Assembly: GCF_963676815.1 (NCBI RefSeq)
Contig: NZ_OY781365.1
Span: 4,746,501 to 4,810,500 of the forward strand
Direction of reading: 5' to 3'
DNA length: 64,000 bases
From: an uncultured Draconibacterium sp.
GTDB taxonomy: Bacteria > Bacteroidota > Bacteroidia > Bacteroidales > Prolixibacteraceae
Program-made: the position numbers and the translations under genes
Notes under the pieces: generated by a model
What the model was told of the DNA's origin: nothing
Database searches by the model: none
What the model saw: only the letters and a program-made list of their open reading frames with translations
Shown here: one piece after another, positions 51,512 to 59,242 of the stretch
Layout: each line of letters starts with the position of its first letter
How positions within the stretch are numbered: the stretch's first letter is position 1

Positions 51512-52486
51512 TTAGCCTCCTATATTTCTCATTGATAATTCGCTGCCGTGGAATTTTACGGGTTGTTTCAGTAGTAACAATCCTTGTAATTTCTTTGTCA
51601 ACAGTTCGTCGTTGTTGATGTATGGCATCAGTTTTTCGCCGTGTGCATTGCTCAGGCAACCAAAAAAGTAGCCGTTGCTATCTAAACGCAAACGGTTGCA
51701 GTCGTGGCAAAAAGGTGTCGATTCGTTGGCAATAATGCCAAAAACGCCACCTTCAGAAGTGCGCCAATAATGCGCTGTTGATGCGTGTTCGCGCTCAATT
51801 TCTTCGATCTCGTATTTTTCCTGAATCGTTGAAAGTATCTCTCTCTCCGGAAAGAAAAGTCCATTCTCAGCGTTGTATAAATGTCCCATTTTCATCAGTT
51901 CCAGGTAGCGGATCTTTATTCCTAGTTCCGTTGCATAATCAAGCAGAGGTAAAATCTGCGAATCGTTTTTGCTCCGCATGATAACTGCATTTAGTTTAAC
52001 ATTTAAACCTGCTTTTATCGCCGCTTCTATTCCCTGGAAAACACGCGATGTATCAGATCGTCGTATAATTTTACCAAAGGTTTTGTTGTCGATAGCATCT
52101 ACTGAAATGTTGATTGAATTTACACCAGCTTTCACCAGTTTTTCCGCGTTTTCTTTTAGGAAAAATGCATTGGTGGTTAAGCGAATATCGTTAATGCCGA
52201 GGTGCTTGATGTTTTCAATAAGCGGGTACAAATCGGAGTAAAGCAAAGGTTCGCCTCCGGTTAACCGAACACTCTTAAGGTCAGTCAATCGGTGTACCGC
52301 CTGAATTAATTGGGTGAATTCTTCAACTGTAATTGGTTTTTCAGTGCCATTCTGATCGAGTTGAAGATTCGAGTTTTCATCAAACTCAATATCAACACAA
52401 TATACACACGAAAAATTACACGAGTTCAGGAGACTTATTCTCAGCTTTTCAAATTTTCTGCCCAGCTTATCTTCAATTTTCAACAT
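51512..52486 (-). CDS. moaA: GTP 3',8-cyclase MoaA
   Basis: A 324-residue radical SAM enzyme that begins molybdopterin synthesis from GTP. The SAM cluster motif CxxxCxxC is in CNFSCVYC (residues 18-25). SVRLTGGEPLLYSDL binds SAM, and the C-terminal second cluster is held by CHDCNRLRLDSNGYFFGC. It ends with the typical GG (MRNIGG), needed for activation in MoaA. It is the first gene of moaA-moaD-moaE-moeB; moaC, mogA and moeA are not in the window. Confidence 0.95.
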   Translation of the reverse strand: MLKIEDKLGRKFEKLRISLLNSCNFSCVYCVDIEFDENSNLQLDQNGTEKPITVEEFTQLIQAVHRLTDLKSVRLTGGEPLLYSDLYPLIENIKHLGINDIRLTTNAFFLKENAEKLVKAGVNSINISVDAIDNKTFGKIIRRSDTSRVFQGIEAAIKAGLNVKLNAVIMRSKNDSQILPLLDYATELGIKIRYLELMKMGHLYNAENGLFFPEREILSTIQEKYEIEEIEREHASTAHYWRTSEGGVFGIIANESTPFCHDCNRLRLDSNGYFFGCLSNAHGEKLMPYINNDELLTKKLQGLLLLKQPVKFHGSELSMRNIGG

Positions 52487-52711
52487 GCTTATTTAACTAG
52501 AAAAACATCTATTTGTTCATCATATTCATACTTTCAGGTATTGTATTTACAATTGATTGAGTCCAACTAATAATAATTCAGTCAAGCCCGTTATTTTGTT
52601 GAACAGGATTGCTTACTTGCTTGTTATGATGTTGGTTTATAAATATTTGGTGTATTTTTATTTGTTAGAGTAGAAATTCACAAAACGAGACTAACCTTTA
52701 ATTTGTTTAAA

Positions 52712-53728
52712 ATGACGCACGAACTGAAATTACTGTTTACGACGTTAAAGTCCTGGCAAGATCTTGGAAAAAAAGCGGTGTTTGTGTCGGTCGTCGATTT
52801 GAAAGGATCGTCGTACCGGCGGCCCGGAGTTCGGATGCTTATTCGCGAGGATGGTGAATATGCCGGAGCGGTTAGTGGCGGTTGTGTTGAAAGCGAGATC
52901 GAACGTCAGGCACAAAGTGTTTTCCGTACCAACAAACCAAAAGTTATTACTTACGATGGCAGGTACCGGATTGGTTGCGAGGGGGTTATTCATGTTTTGA
53001 TTGAACCCGCTCTGTTGTCGGAAGGACTATTGGTAGCCTTTGAAAATCAGTTGGAAAGCAGAAAGTCTTTTCAAATGGATTCGTTCTTTTATACCGAAGT
53101 GGGCGAGTATGATGATGTGGGTTCTGTTCTACAGATTAATGGCGTTAGTTACTCGTTGAATCCTGATTTTAAAAGCGATAAAACAGCCAGCCAAAAATGT
53201 TTCACACAAACTTTCGAACCTTTATTTCAGCTCTTTATTTTTGGTGCTGAACATGATGCCGTTCAGCTAAGTCAGGCCGGTAAATTGCTGGGGTGGGAAG
53301 TAACTGTCGTAGCTTCTCCCGAGGAGTCGAAATCGTGTGATTATTTTCCTGGAGCAGCTTCGCTGATTGCTCCGTCGTTTGATGATATCGACACTTCAGC
53401 TATTGATGAACAAACTGCCGTAGTTTTAATGACGCACAGCTTTAATAAGGACGTGCAATACCTGATGGCGCTAAAAGATATCAATCCGGCGTACATTGGT
53501 TTGTTGGGCTCGGTAAACCGCCGGGAGCGCTTGATTTCGATGTTGCTTGAACAGGTGCCCGATCTTTCGCTGGAGTTTATTGAGCAGATTCATGGTCCGG
53601 CAGGAATAAACATTGGCGCTGAAAATGCTGCAGAGATTTCAATCTCAATTCTGGCCGAAATATTAAGTGTGGTTCGTAAACAGAAGCCTGTGGCTTTGCG
53701 CGAGAAAGTAGGTGCGATTCATGAATAA
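52712..53728 (+). CDS. xdhC: XdhC/CoxI-family molybdenum-cofactor insertion chaperone
   Basis: About 338 residues from the ATG at 52712, preferred over the TTG at 52703. The N-terminal XdhC_CoxI domain has KGSSYRRPGVRMLIREDGEYAGAVSGGCVESEIERQ, and the C-terminal Rossmann domain has LFIFGAEHDAVQLSQAGKLLGWEVTVVA and AVVLMTHSFNKDVQYL. XdhC proteins bind the molybdenum cofactor, help exchange oxo for sulfido ligand and deliver it to hydroxylases such as IorB. It diverges from moaA across a 225-base region and overlaps mocA by eight bases. Confidence 0.92.
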   Translation: MTHELKLLFTTLKSWQDLGKKAVFVSVVDLKGSSYRRPGVRMLIREDGEYAGAVSGGCVESEIERQAQSVFRTNKPKVITYDGRYRIGCEGVIHVLIEPALLSEGLLVAFENQLESRKSFQMDSFFYTEVGEYDDVGSVLQINGVSYSLNPDFKSDKTASQKCFTQTFEPLFQLFIFGAEHDAVQLSQAGKLLGWEVTVVASPEESKSCDYFPGAASLIAPSFDDIDTSAIDEQTAVVLMTHSFNKDVQYLMALKDINPAYIGLLGSVNRRERLISMLLEQVPDLSLEFIEQIHGPAGINIGAENAAEISISILAEILSVVRKQKPVALREKVGAIHE

Positions 53729-54338
53729 CATTCCAATATTATTGTTGGCAGCCGGCGCGTCTTCAAGAATGGGGAAGCCAAAACCATTATTACCCTGGGA
53801 AGGGAAAAGGCTTATCGAGCACCAGGTAAATATGTTGTTGTCAACAGGGAATCCTGTAGTGGTGGTTTTAGGAAATCAGTCTGAAAGCATAATTCCGATT
53901 ATTCAAGGTTTACCTGTTGAATTCACCATTAACGAAAGCTGGGAACAAGGAATGGGAACTTCTATTGCAACTGGAGTTCGATTCATTAGCCAGCTTTATC
54001 CTGACTGTAAAGGTGTGATGATAACGTTGATAGATCAGCCACTGATTACATCGGATCATTTAAATACGCTGGTTACTAAATTCGAACCGAATAATCAGCA
54101 AATAATAGTTTCTCAAGCTAATTCAGGTTGGCAAGGTGTTCCGGTATTATTCGATCGTTTTTACTTTGATGAACTGGCAAGGTTGAACGGAAAACAAGGT
54201 GCAAAAACAATCTTCTGGAATTACAAGGAACAGGTAATTAGCGTACCATGCGGTGAAATTCTTGTGGATATGGATACGCCCAAAGAATACGATAAACTTC
54301 AAAATATATCAAAGGAAAAACAAAGCGGCGGGAAATAG
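53721..54338 (+). CDS. mocA: MocA-type molybdenum cofactor cytidylyltransferase (NTP transferase)
   Basis: About 205 residues, starting at the ATG at 53721 that overlaps the xdhC stop (ATGAATAA). The nucleotidyltransferase signature ILLLAAGASSRMGKPKPLLPW is at the N-terminus, with MITLIDQPLIT as the metal-binding Asp region and VPVLFDRFYFDELARLNGKQGAKTI near the end. MocA attaches CMP to molybdopterin to make the dinucleotide cofactor used by xanthine-oxidase-family hydroxylases, which fits IorAB. A GTP (MobA) use is less likely given the context. Confidence 0.92.
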   Translation: MNNIPILLLAAGASSRMGKPKPLLPWEGKRLIEHQVNMLLSTGNPVVVVLGNQSESIIPIIQGLPVEFTINESWEQGMGTSIATGVRFISQLYPDCKGVMITLIDQPLITSDHLNTLVTKFEPNNQQIIVSQANSGWQGVPVLFDRFYFDELARLNGKQGAKTIFWNYKEQVISVPCGEILVDMDTPKEYDKLQNISKEKQSGGK

Positions 54339-54347
54339 AAGCCGCTT
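54323..54347 (+). terminator. Possible terminator overlapping the mocA end
   Basis: AAGCGGC (54323-54329) and GCCGCTT (54341-54347) form a perfect seven-pair hairpin around the mocA stop codon, followed by CGTTCCTCTGTT, which is only weakly T-rich. It lies between the converging mocA and GH5 genes. Confidence 0.45.
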
Positions 54348-54363
54348 CGTTCCTCTGTTAATC

Positions 54364-56124
54364 TTATTCATTTGCACCTTCCATTAAGGCGTTTAATGCT
54401 TGTTGGTCGTAAACTGAGTTGTTTTGCCGGTTGAAAAGCGCAGATGAATTTTCACCCATATTTCCGGCATCCCAGTAAAAAGGAATTATGCCATTGGCCC
54501 TGGCTTGTTTGGTAAGGTATTTTAGAAAATGAGCTCTCGATGCCAGATGTAACTCCAGGTTATCGCCCGTTAAAAAGTCTCTTCGTATGGCTGCAAATTC
54601 GCCTAAAATTACCGGTATTCCGTTATCAACAAACTGAGTTTTCATTTGTAACATCAAATCGTCGAGCGTTGATTCTTCTCCCCAATCTGCATTGTGTTCA
54701 GCATCCGAGCTTGAGTGATAATCATTTCCCCAGTAGTAGAACATGTTTCCCCAATCTGCATCTTCAGTCATTAAACAAAACTGATATGGCGTGTAATAAT
54801 GGATTTCGGCCATCAGGCGTCCCTCAATTTCATCGCTTGGCAAAGTGGTCATCAAATTGTTGGTTTTTTCAATGTCGGTAGATGGCCCCTGTACAACAAG
54901 AACGCGATAACTGTTTTTTCCTCCGGTTGATCGCACCGCATCAACAAATGTTTGATGGTAGGAGAGAAGTACATTCATCTCAGTTTCATTTTCAACATTG
55001 GGTTCGTTGGCTCCGGCAAAAATCAGGTGTTCGTCGAAATCGCGTAAATGGGTCGCAATTTGTTCCCAAAAAGCTTTTTGTTTGGCATTGTTTTCTTCCT
55101 GCTTGTCAGGAGTGCAGTTATTTTCGAGCCAACCGCCGTCCCAGTGAATGTTGAGCACCACATAAACTTCGTTGTCAACACAATACTGAACTACTTGTTT
55201 TACGCGGTCGAGCCACGAGGTTTTTAGTTCGGCAGTAGCCTCATTTTCCATGTACTGATCCCACGAACAGGGAATGCGAATAGCATTAAATCCACTACGT
55301 TTTACCAGCTGAATCAGCTCTTCGGTAACCATTGGATTTCCCCATGCTGTTTCTCCGCCAATTGCTTCAAGTGTGTTGCCAATATTCCAGCCTATTTTTA
55401 TCCTTTCGGCAATTTGCAGGGCATTGCTGTTCATTCCGGTCATATCGGCCGCAACAGGATTGGAGTTATAACTTGGATATGAACCCTTTTGTGTAACTGT
55501 TATTTCTGACGTTGGCGCTTGGTCGCCACTCAAAACAATGGTTGCCGTACGTTCAGCACTTTCTTCGTTTTGGCTTGTGCTTATGCTAACATCGAATGTA
55601 CCTGCTCCGCCTGTTGTTTTGCTAAATTCAAGCCAATCAGCTTCGCACTGCAAAGTCCATTCGGGAGCTTGCGAGTTAATTTCCAGGTTCGATGATCCGG
55701 CTGCAAAACTGAATTCTGCATAATTAATATCAGCACTTAAATTGTAGATGTAATCTGAAGCTCCTTGCGTAACGGTTATTTCAATCGGGTCGGCGTTACC
55801 TGCATTTAGCGATAACACAGCGGTACGTTGTTCTAACGATTTTGAGGAAACACTGATATCAACCGTTTCCGATTCGTTTGTTCCCGATGTTTTTGACAGG
55901 TTTACCCAATCAGATGCAGGATTGCTGATTTGCCAGCCCTCTGCAACGTTGGTTTTTACGGTGATGGAAAACGATCCGCCTGTTGGCTGAAAGTTGATTT
56001 GCGATTGTGACACCCAAAGTGTGTCCGCTTCGTCTTCGGAACAGGATGCCAATAAGGAAAATAAAAAAATTGTAGCGCAAAGTTGGCAGAAGTAGCTTAT
56101 TGAAAGTTTAAAAGTAGTTGTCAT
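54364..56124 (-). CDS. Lipoprotein endoglucanase: two BACON domains and GH5
   Basis: A 586-residue surface lipoprotein (FSLLASCSED, Cys28). Two BACON-type beta-sandwiches follow: residues about 35-120 (INFQPTGGSFSITVKTNVAEGWQIS...) and about 130-210, each ending in ITVTQ. A GH5 TIM barrel then runs from about residue 230 (MNSNALQIAERIKIGWNIGNTLEA). Catalytic residues can be placed: Glu374 in GANEPN (acid/base) and Glu509 in LGEFAAI (nucleophile). GH5 enzymes of this form cleave beta-1,4-glucans or mannans. BACON domains are thought to hold the enzyme away from the membrane or bind carbohydrate. It converges with mocA. Confidence 0.93.
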   Translation of the reverse strand: MTTTFKLSISYFCQLCATIFLFSLLASCSEDEADTLWVSQSQINFQPTGGSFSITVKTNVAEGWQISNPASDWVNLSKTSGTNESETVDISVSSKSLEQRTAVLSLNAGNADPIEITVTQGASDYIYNLSADINYAEFSFAAGSSNLEINSQAPEWTLQCEADWLEFSKTTGGAGTFDVSISTSQNEESAERTATIVLSGDQAPTSEITVTQKGSYPSYNSNPVAADMTGMNSNALQIAERIKIGWNIGNTLEAIGGETAWGNPMVTEELIQLVKRSGFNAIRIPCSWDQYMENEATAELKTSWLDRVKQVVQYCVDNEVYVVLNIHWDGGWLENNCTPDKQEENNAKQKAFWEQIATHLRDFDEHLIFAGANEPNVENETEMNVLLSYHQTFVDAVRSTGGKNSYRVLVVQGPSTDIEKTNNLMTTLPSDEIEGRLMAEIHYYTPYQFCLMTEDADWGNMFYYWGNDYHSSSDAEHNADWGEESTLDDLMLQMKTQFVDNGIPVILGEFAAIRRDFLTGDNLELHLASRAHFLKYLTKQARANGIIPFYWDAGNMGENSSALFNRQNNSVYDQQALNALMEGANE

Positions 56125-56218
56125 AATTCAGCTCATTTACATTTTGGTTTGAGCTGCAATGATAAGAAATAGAGATATTTTACTTTTTACAAAAAATGCA
56201 ATTCGTTTTGCAAAAATG

Positions 56219-57343
56219 TTAATCTCCTGTTTCTCTGTACTCCGACGGGCTTTTTAATGTTTCCGATTTAAATACACGATTAAAATGACTCTGACTGTTA
56301 AAGCCAACTTTAAAGGCAATTTCACCCATATTTAAGGTCGTATTTTTTAATAATCTTTTGGCTTCCGTTATTCGAATCCGGTTCAGGTAGGTTTTAAAGT
56401 TGCAATTGAATTTGTCATTTATTATTTGAGTAATTTTTCGGGGAGTTGTTGCTGTTTGTTCCGCAATTCTTTCAAGAGTTAGATCGCTTTGGTGATAGTT
56501 TGCATTAATAAATTGCAGGCATTTTTGGTGAATCGCATCACCGTCCGAAGTTTCAAGAGACTGATAAGAAACGATGACTTCCGATTTTTTATCATCTTGT
56601 TTTTTTAAGAGATAACTAATACCAAAAATTAAGACAAGTAAACCCAAATAGATTGAGCCGAGAAGAAGAAACAAATGCTGATTGTTTCGGGTAAATGCAA
56701 TTTGATAAATTTCGATGGTTTTAGCCTTGTTTATCTGAGGTGTAAACGCCGATCCGATGTTGATATGTAATAGATTTTGCAAATCCGGCAATTCATTTTC
56801 GTTATCATTTAGCTGGTGTAAATCAGTCCACCAATCCGGAAACTGAAACTCTGATGCAGTAATGGTATAGTTGGTTTTTGTTTCGGTAATATTCAGAAAA
56901 GCATGATGAGGTGTTTCATCCGAATTTTGTTCAGGATTTAAAGGCGGGGTATACAATGAGATTCCTATTCTATCCATGTTTTCACCCCGAACAGAAATGC
57001 TAAGTTGGTTATATTTAGCTGCATTTATTGCTTTTTGGTTGTTGGGCGAAAGTACCAGTCCAACATAAGGGCTGTAAAAAGCGTCATTTAACTGAAATTT
57101 GAGATGGATTAACGAATCGGATACTTCGTAGTTTAACATTTCGGAGTTGCCGCCATTTGCCCCGTCGGTGTAGTAGTTGTATGAATAGATTGTTGTATTC
57201 GGGAACAAAACCAGGTCATCGATTTGCATGAAATAGACGACGACGGAAGCCAATAAGAATGTTAAAAACGCAACAGGCGCGATAAATAATGTCGATTTGA
57301 TTATTTGCAAGGCCGGGTTGCTCATTTTTAACTGCTCTTTCAT
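56219..57343 (-). CDS. Membrane-bound AraC-family transcription regulator
   Basis: About 374 residues from the ATG at 57343. Two membrane segments (FIAPVAFLTFLLASVVVYFM near the start; LFLLLGSIYLGLLVLIFGISYLL about residue 240) flank a beta-rich extracytoplasmic domain. The C-terminal AraC HTH is clear (SDLTLERIAEQTATTPRKITQIINDKF and MGEIAFKVGFNSQSHFNRVFK). The layout suggests a periplasmic sensor domain coupled directly to DNA binding, perhaps for sugars (family-level inference). It lies just upstream of the GH5 gene on the same strand and may control it. Confidence 0.88.
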   Translation of the reverse strand: MKEQLKMSNPALQIIKSTLFIAPVAFLTFLLASVVVYFMQIDDLVLFPNTTIYSYNYYTDGANGGNSEMLNYEVSDSLIHLKFQLNDAFYSPYVGLVLSPNNQKAINAAKYNQLSISVRGENMDRIGISLYTPPLNPEQNSDETPHHAFLNITETKTNYTITASEFQFPDWWTDLHQLNDNENELPDLQNLLHINIGSAFTPQINKAKTIEIYQIAFTRNNQHLFLLLGSIYLGLLVLIFGISYLLKKQDDKKSEVIVSYQSLETSDGDAIHQKCLQFINANYHQSDLTLERIAEQTATTPRKITQIINDKFNCNFKTYLNRIRITEAKRLLKNTTLNMGEIAFKVGFNSQSHFNRVFKSETLKSPSEYRETGD

Positions 57344-57505
57344 CTTGTTGCAATGTGGCCCCGAAGATACTAATTTGAACGTTAACTTGCCCGAGCAGAA
57401 GAAGAGGACCATTACCAAAATACACGAGAAAGACCATTGACGATAGGTTGTAAATGGTTAAAAATTAGAACGTATAAGTATGTTTTTTTACGAGTGAACA
57501 AGTGG

Positions 57506-58432
57506 TTATTTTCCCAGTCGGAAAAAATAACCTACCGAGAATTGAAAAACTGAGAGGTTGGGATGTTCAACATCGTCAACAAAATTCTGAGGCATATGGT
57601 ATTTATAACTCAATTCAAAGTCAAAATTTTTGTAACGAAAATCAATGGGTAATTCCAATTGAACATCCATAAGTCCAAACTTATCAATGTAATACGAGGT
57701 GTATTCGTATCCGGTAATCGGATCGATAAAACTTTCATCCAGCATAAATTCCTGGTAATCGATTCCGTAAGTAACTGAAATCTCGGGACGGAATCTTATT
57801 TTTTTTCGGTAGCCGTTTTCGTATAAAACTAAATTTCCGTATAAATCGGCAGATAAACTTTTACCGGTTTCGTAGTCGCCAAAATGAAGTGAGCCATCAA
57901 GCCTTAGTCCGACGTGTTTATTACTTAATGTAAATCCTGAACTTAAAGCTTGCTTGTAAAGTGGTTCATACAAGGGGTCGTCAATGTGCGAAATATATCG
58001 CAAATAGGATAAACGAACCCGCAGCGGGTCCCAGTTAAAAAGTTTATTACTGTAACCACCCATAAGTACCGTGGTTCGGTAACCCGGATCGAGCTGGTTG
58101 TACCAAACTCCTGAAACACCGGCATAAAACCCTGCACCATTCAAATAAAATAACTGATTACCTATATTAATCTGGTCATCACCAATTTCGCGGCCCGATG
58201 CTACTGTTTTTGTGCTAAACGAACTTCTGAAATACAAGTAATGCATTTTCCAGGGATTGGTGTTGAGCAAACTTTTTAATTCCGGATCATCAATAAAAAG
58301 ATCGTTTATTAACGAATCTAAACGGGCAGTTCTTTCGTCGTCCATAATAGTGGTAACTGCTTCGTTTGTTTGTGCATAACCTACAGCCATGGAGTTCACG
58401 AAAAGTATAAGGATAATAAAAAGTTTTTTCAT
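57506..58432 (-). CDS. Secreted hypothetical protein, likely outer-membrane beta-barrel
   Basis: A 308-residue protein with a signal peptide (KLFIILILFVNSMAVGYAQ) and alternating aromatic strands throughout (YLYFRSSFSTKTVASG, GVSGVWYNQLDPGYRTTVLMGGYS, FEISVTYGIDYQEF). It ends in SVFQFSVGYFFRLGK, close to a barrel C-terminus. I do not recognise a specific family. A small outer-membrane barrel is the best structural guess; function unknown. Confidence 0.7.
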   Translation of the reverse strand: MKKLFIILILFVNSMAVGYAQTNEAVTTIMDDERTARLDSLINDLFIDDPELKSLLNTNPWKMHYLYFRSSFSTKTVASGREIGDDQINIGNQLFYLNGAGFYAGVSGVWYNQLDPGYRTTVLMGGYSNKLFNWDPLRVRLSYLRYISHIDDPLYEPLYKQALSSGFTLSNKHVGLRLDGSLHFGDYETGKSLSADLYGNLVLYENGYRKKIRFRPEISVTYGIDYQEFMLDESFIDPITGYEYTSYYIDKFGLMDVQLELPIDFRYKNFDFELSYKYHMPQNFVDDVEHPNLSVFQFSVGYFFRLGK

Positions 58433-58509
58433 TGCAACACGTGTAAAAGTATATTGACTAAAAGGTTGGGAGTTGTTAACAAATAGGCGAAACTGTTTGA
58501 AGCAACAAG

Positions 58510-58534
58510 AAAAGGCACCTTAAAAGTGCCTTTT
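58510..58534 (-). terminator. Rho-independent terminator
   Basis: AAAAGGCAC (58510-58518) and GTGCCTTTT (58526-58534) form a perfect nine-pair stem with a seven-base loop. It lies 20 bases after the stop of the gene at 58555-59040 and ends its transcript. Confidence 0.88.
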
Positions 58535-58554
58535 CGTCTATCGTAAAATAAGGC

Positions 58555-59040
58555 TTAATTACGTCCGCGTTGCCATCCTTTTCTAACAGCATTTTCAACT
58601 CCTTCTTCACTCAGTGCCTTATTACCCCTCATTGCTTGTCTATCGGCTACCTCAGCCATGTGGTTATCATACAATTCTTGTTGTGCCTCGGTAAATGTTG
58701 CCTGAAGCGCCTCGCGTCTTTCTTCACGAGTTAGCTCAAGGTTTTGGATAATGGCCATTTGCTCCTCGGTAAGCATTGCTCTGAATGTTTGTTGAAAATC
58801 GCCACCTCGCTCCATAATCCCTGCACCAATTCCGTTGCCAACTCCGGCAGCAGCACCGTTTCCATGCAATCCTTTTCCCGAGCCATCATTTAATGGTATT
58901 CCTGTTCCGTCGCAAACGGTTTCGTCAACTACGGTTGTTCCTTCTGTAACTGTTCCATCGTTTTCTGTTTGTGCAAAAGTTGTGTTTGCTACGAAAGTCA
59001 CGAATAAAAGTGCGGCAAAAATGCTAAATAAAGTTTTCAT
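58555..59040 (-). CDS. Small exported protein with Spy/CpxP-like helical core
   Basis: A 161-residue protein with a signal peptide (LFSIFAALLFVTFVANTTFAQ), a Gly-rich linker (GKGLHGNGAAAGVGNGIGAG) and a charged helical region (FRAMLTEEQMAIIQNLELTREERREALQATFTEAQQELYDNHMAE). The helical part resembles the LTxxQ-type repeats of Spy/CpxP periplasmic chaperones and metal-resistance proteins, though the match is by pattern only. It is a monocistronic transcript with its own terminator. Confidence 0.7.
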   Translation of the reverse strand: MKTLFSIFAALLFVTFVANTTFAQTENDGTVTEGTTVVDETVCDGTGIPLNDGSGKGLHGNGAAAGVGNGIGAGIMERGGDFQQTFRAMLTEEQMAIIQNLELTREERREALQATFTEAQQELYDNHMAEVADRQAMRGNKALSEEGVENAVRKGWQRGRN

Positions 59041-59242
59041 GATTATTAATTTTTAAAGTGTTTACATCATTAAACCGCATAACTTAAAACCCCCCCTACC
59101 TTTTGTGGTAAAAAATATAATAATTATTTCGAAGAGATTTGTAAGGTGTTGATATATAGCTGTATGTGTTGAGGGTTTGAAATGTGAAAAGAGCATATAC
59201 TCCTTTTTGTCAGGAAAAAGTTATGGCGAAGACAAAAAAGAA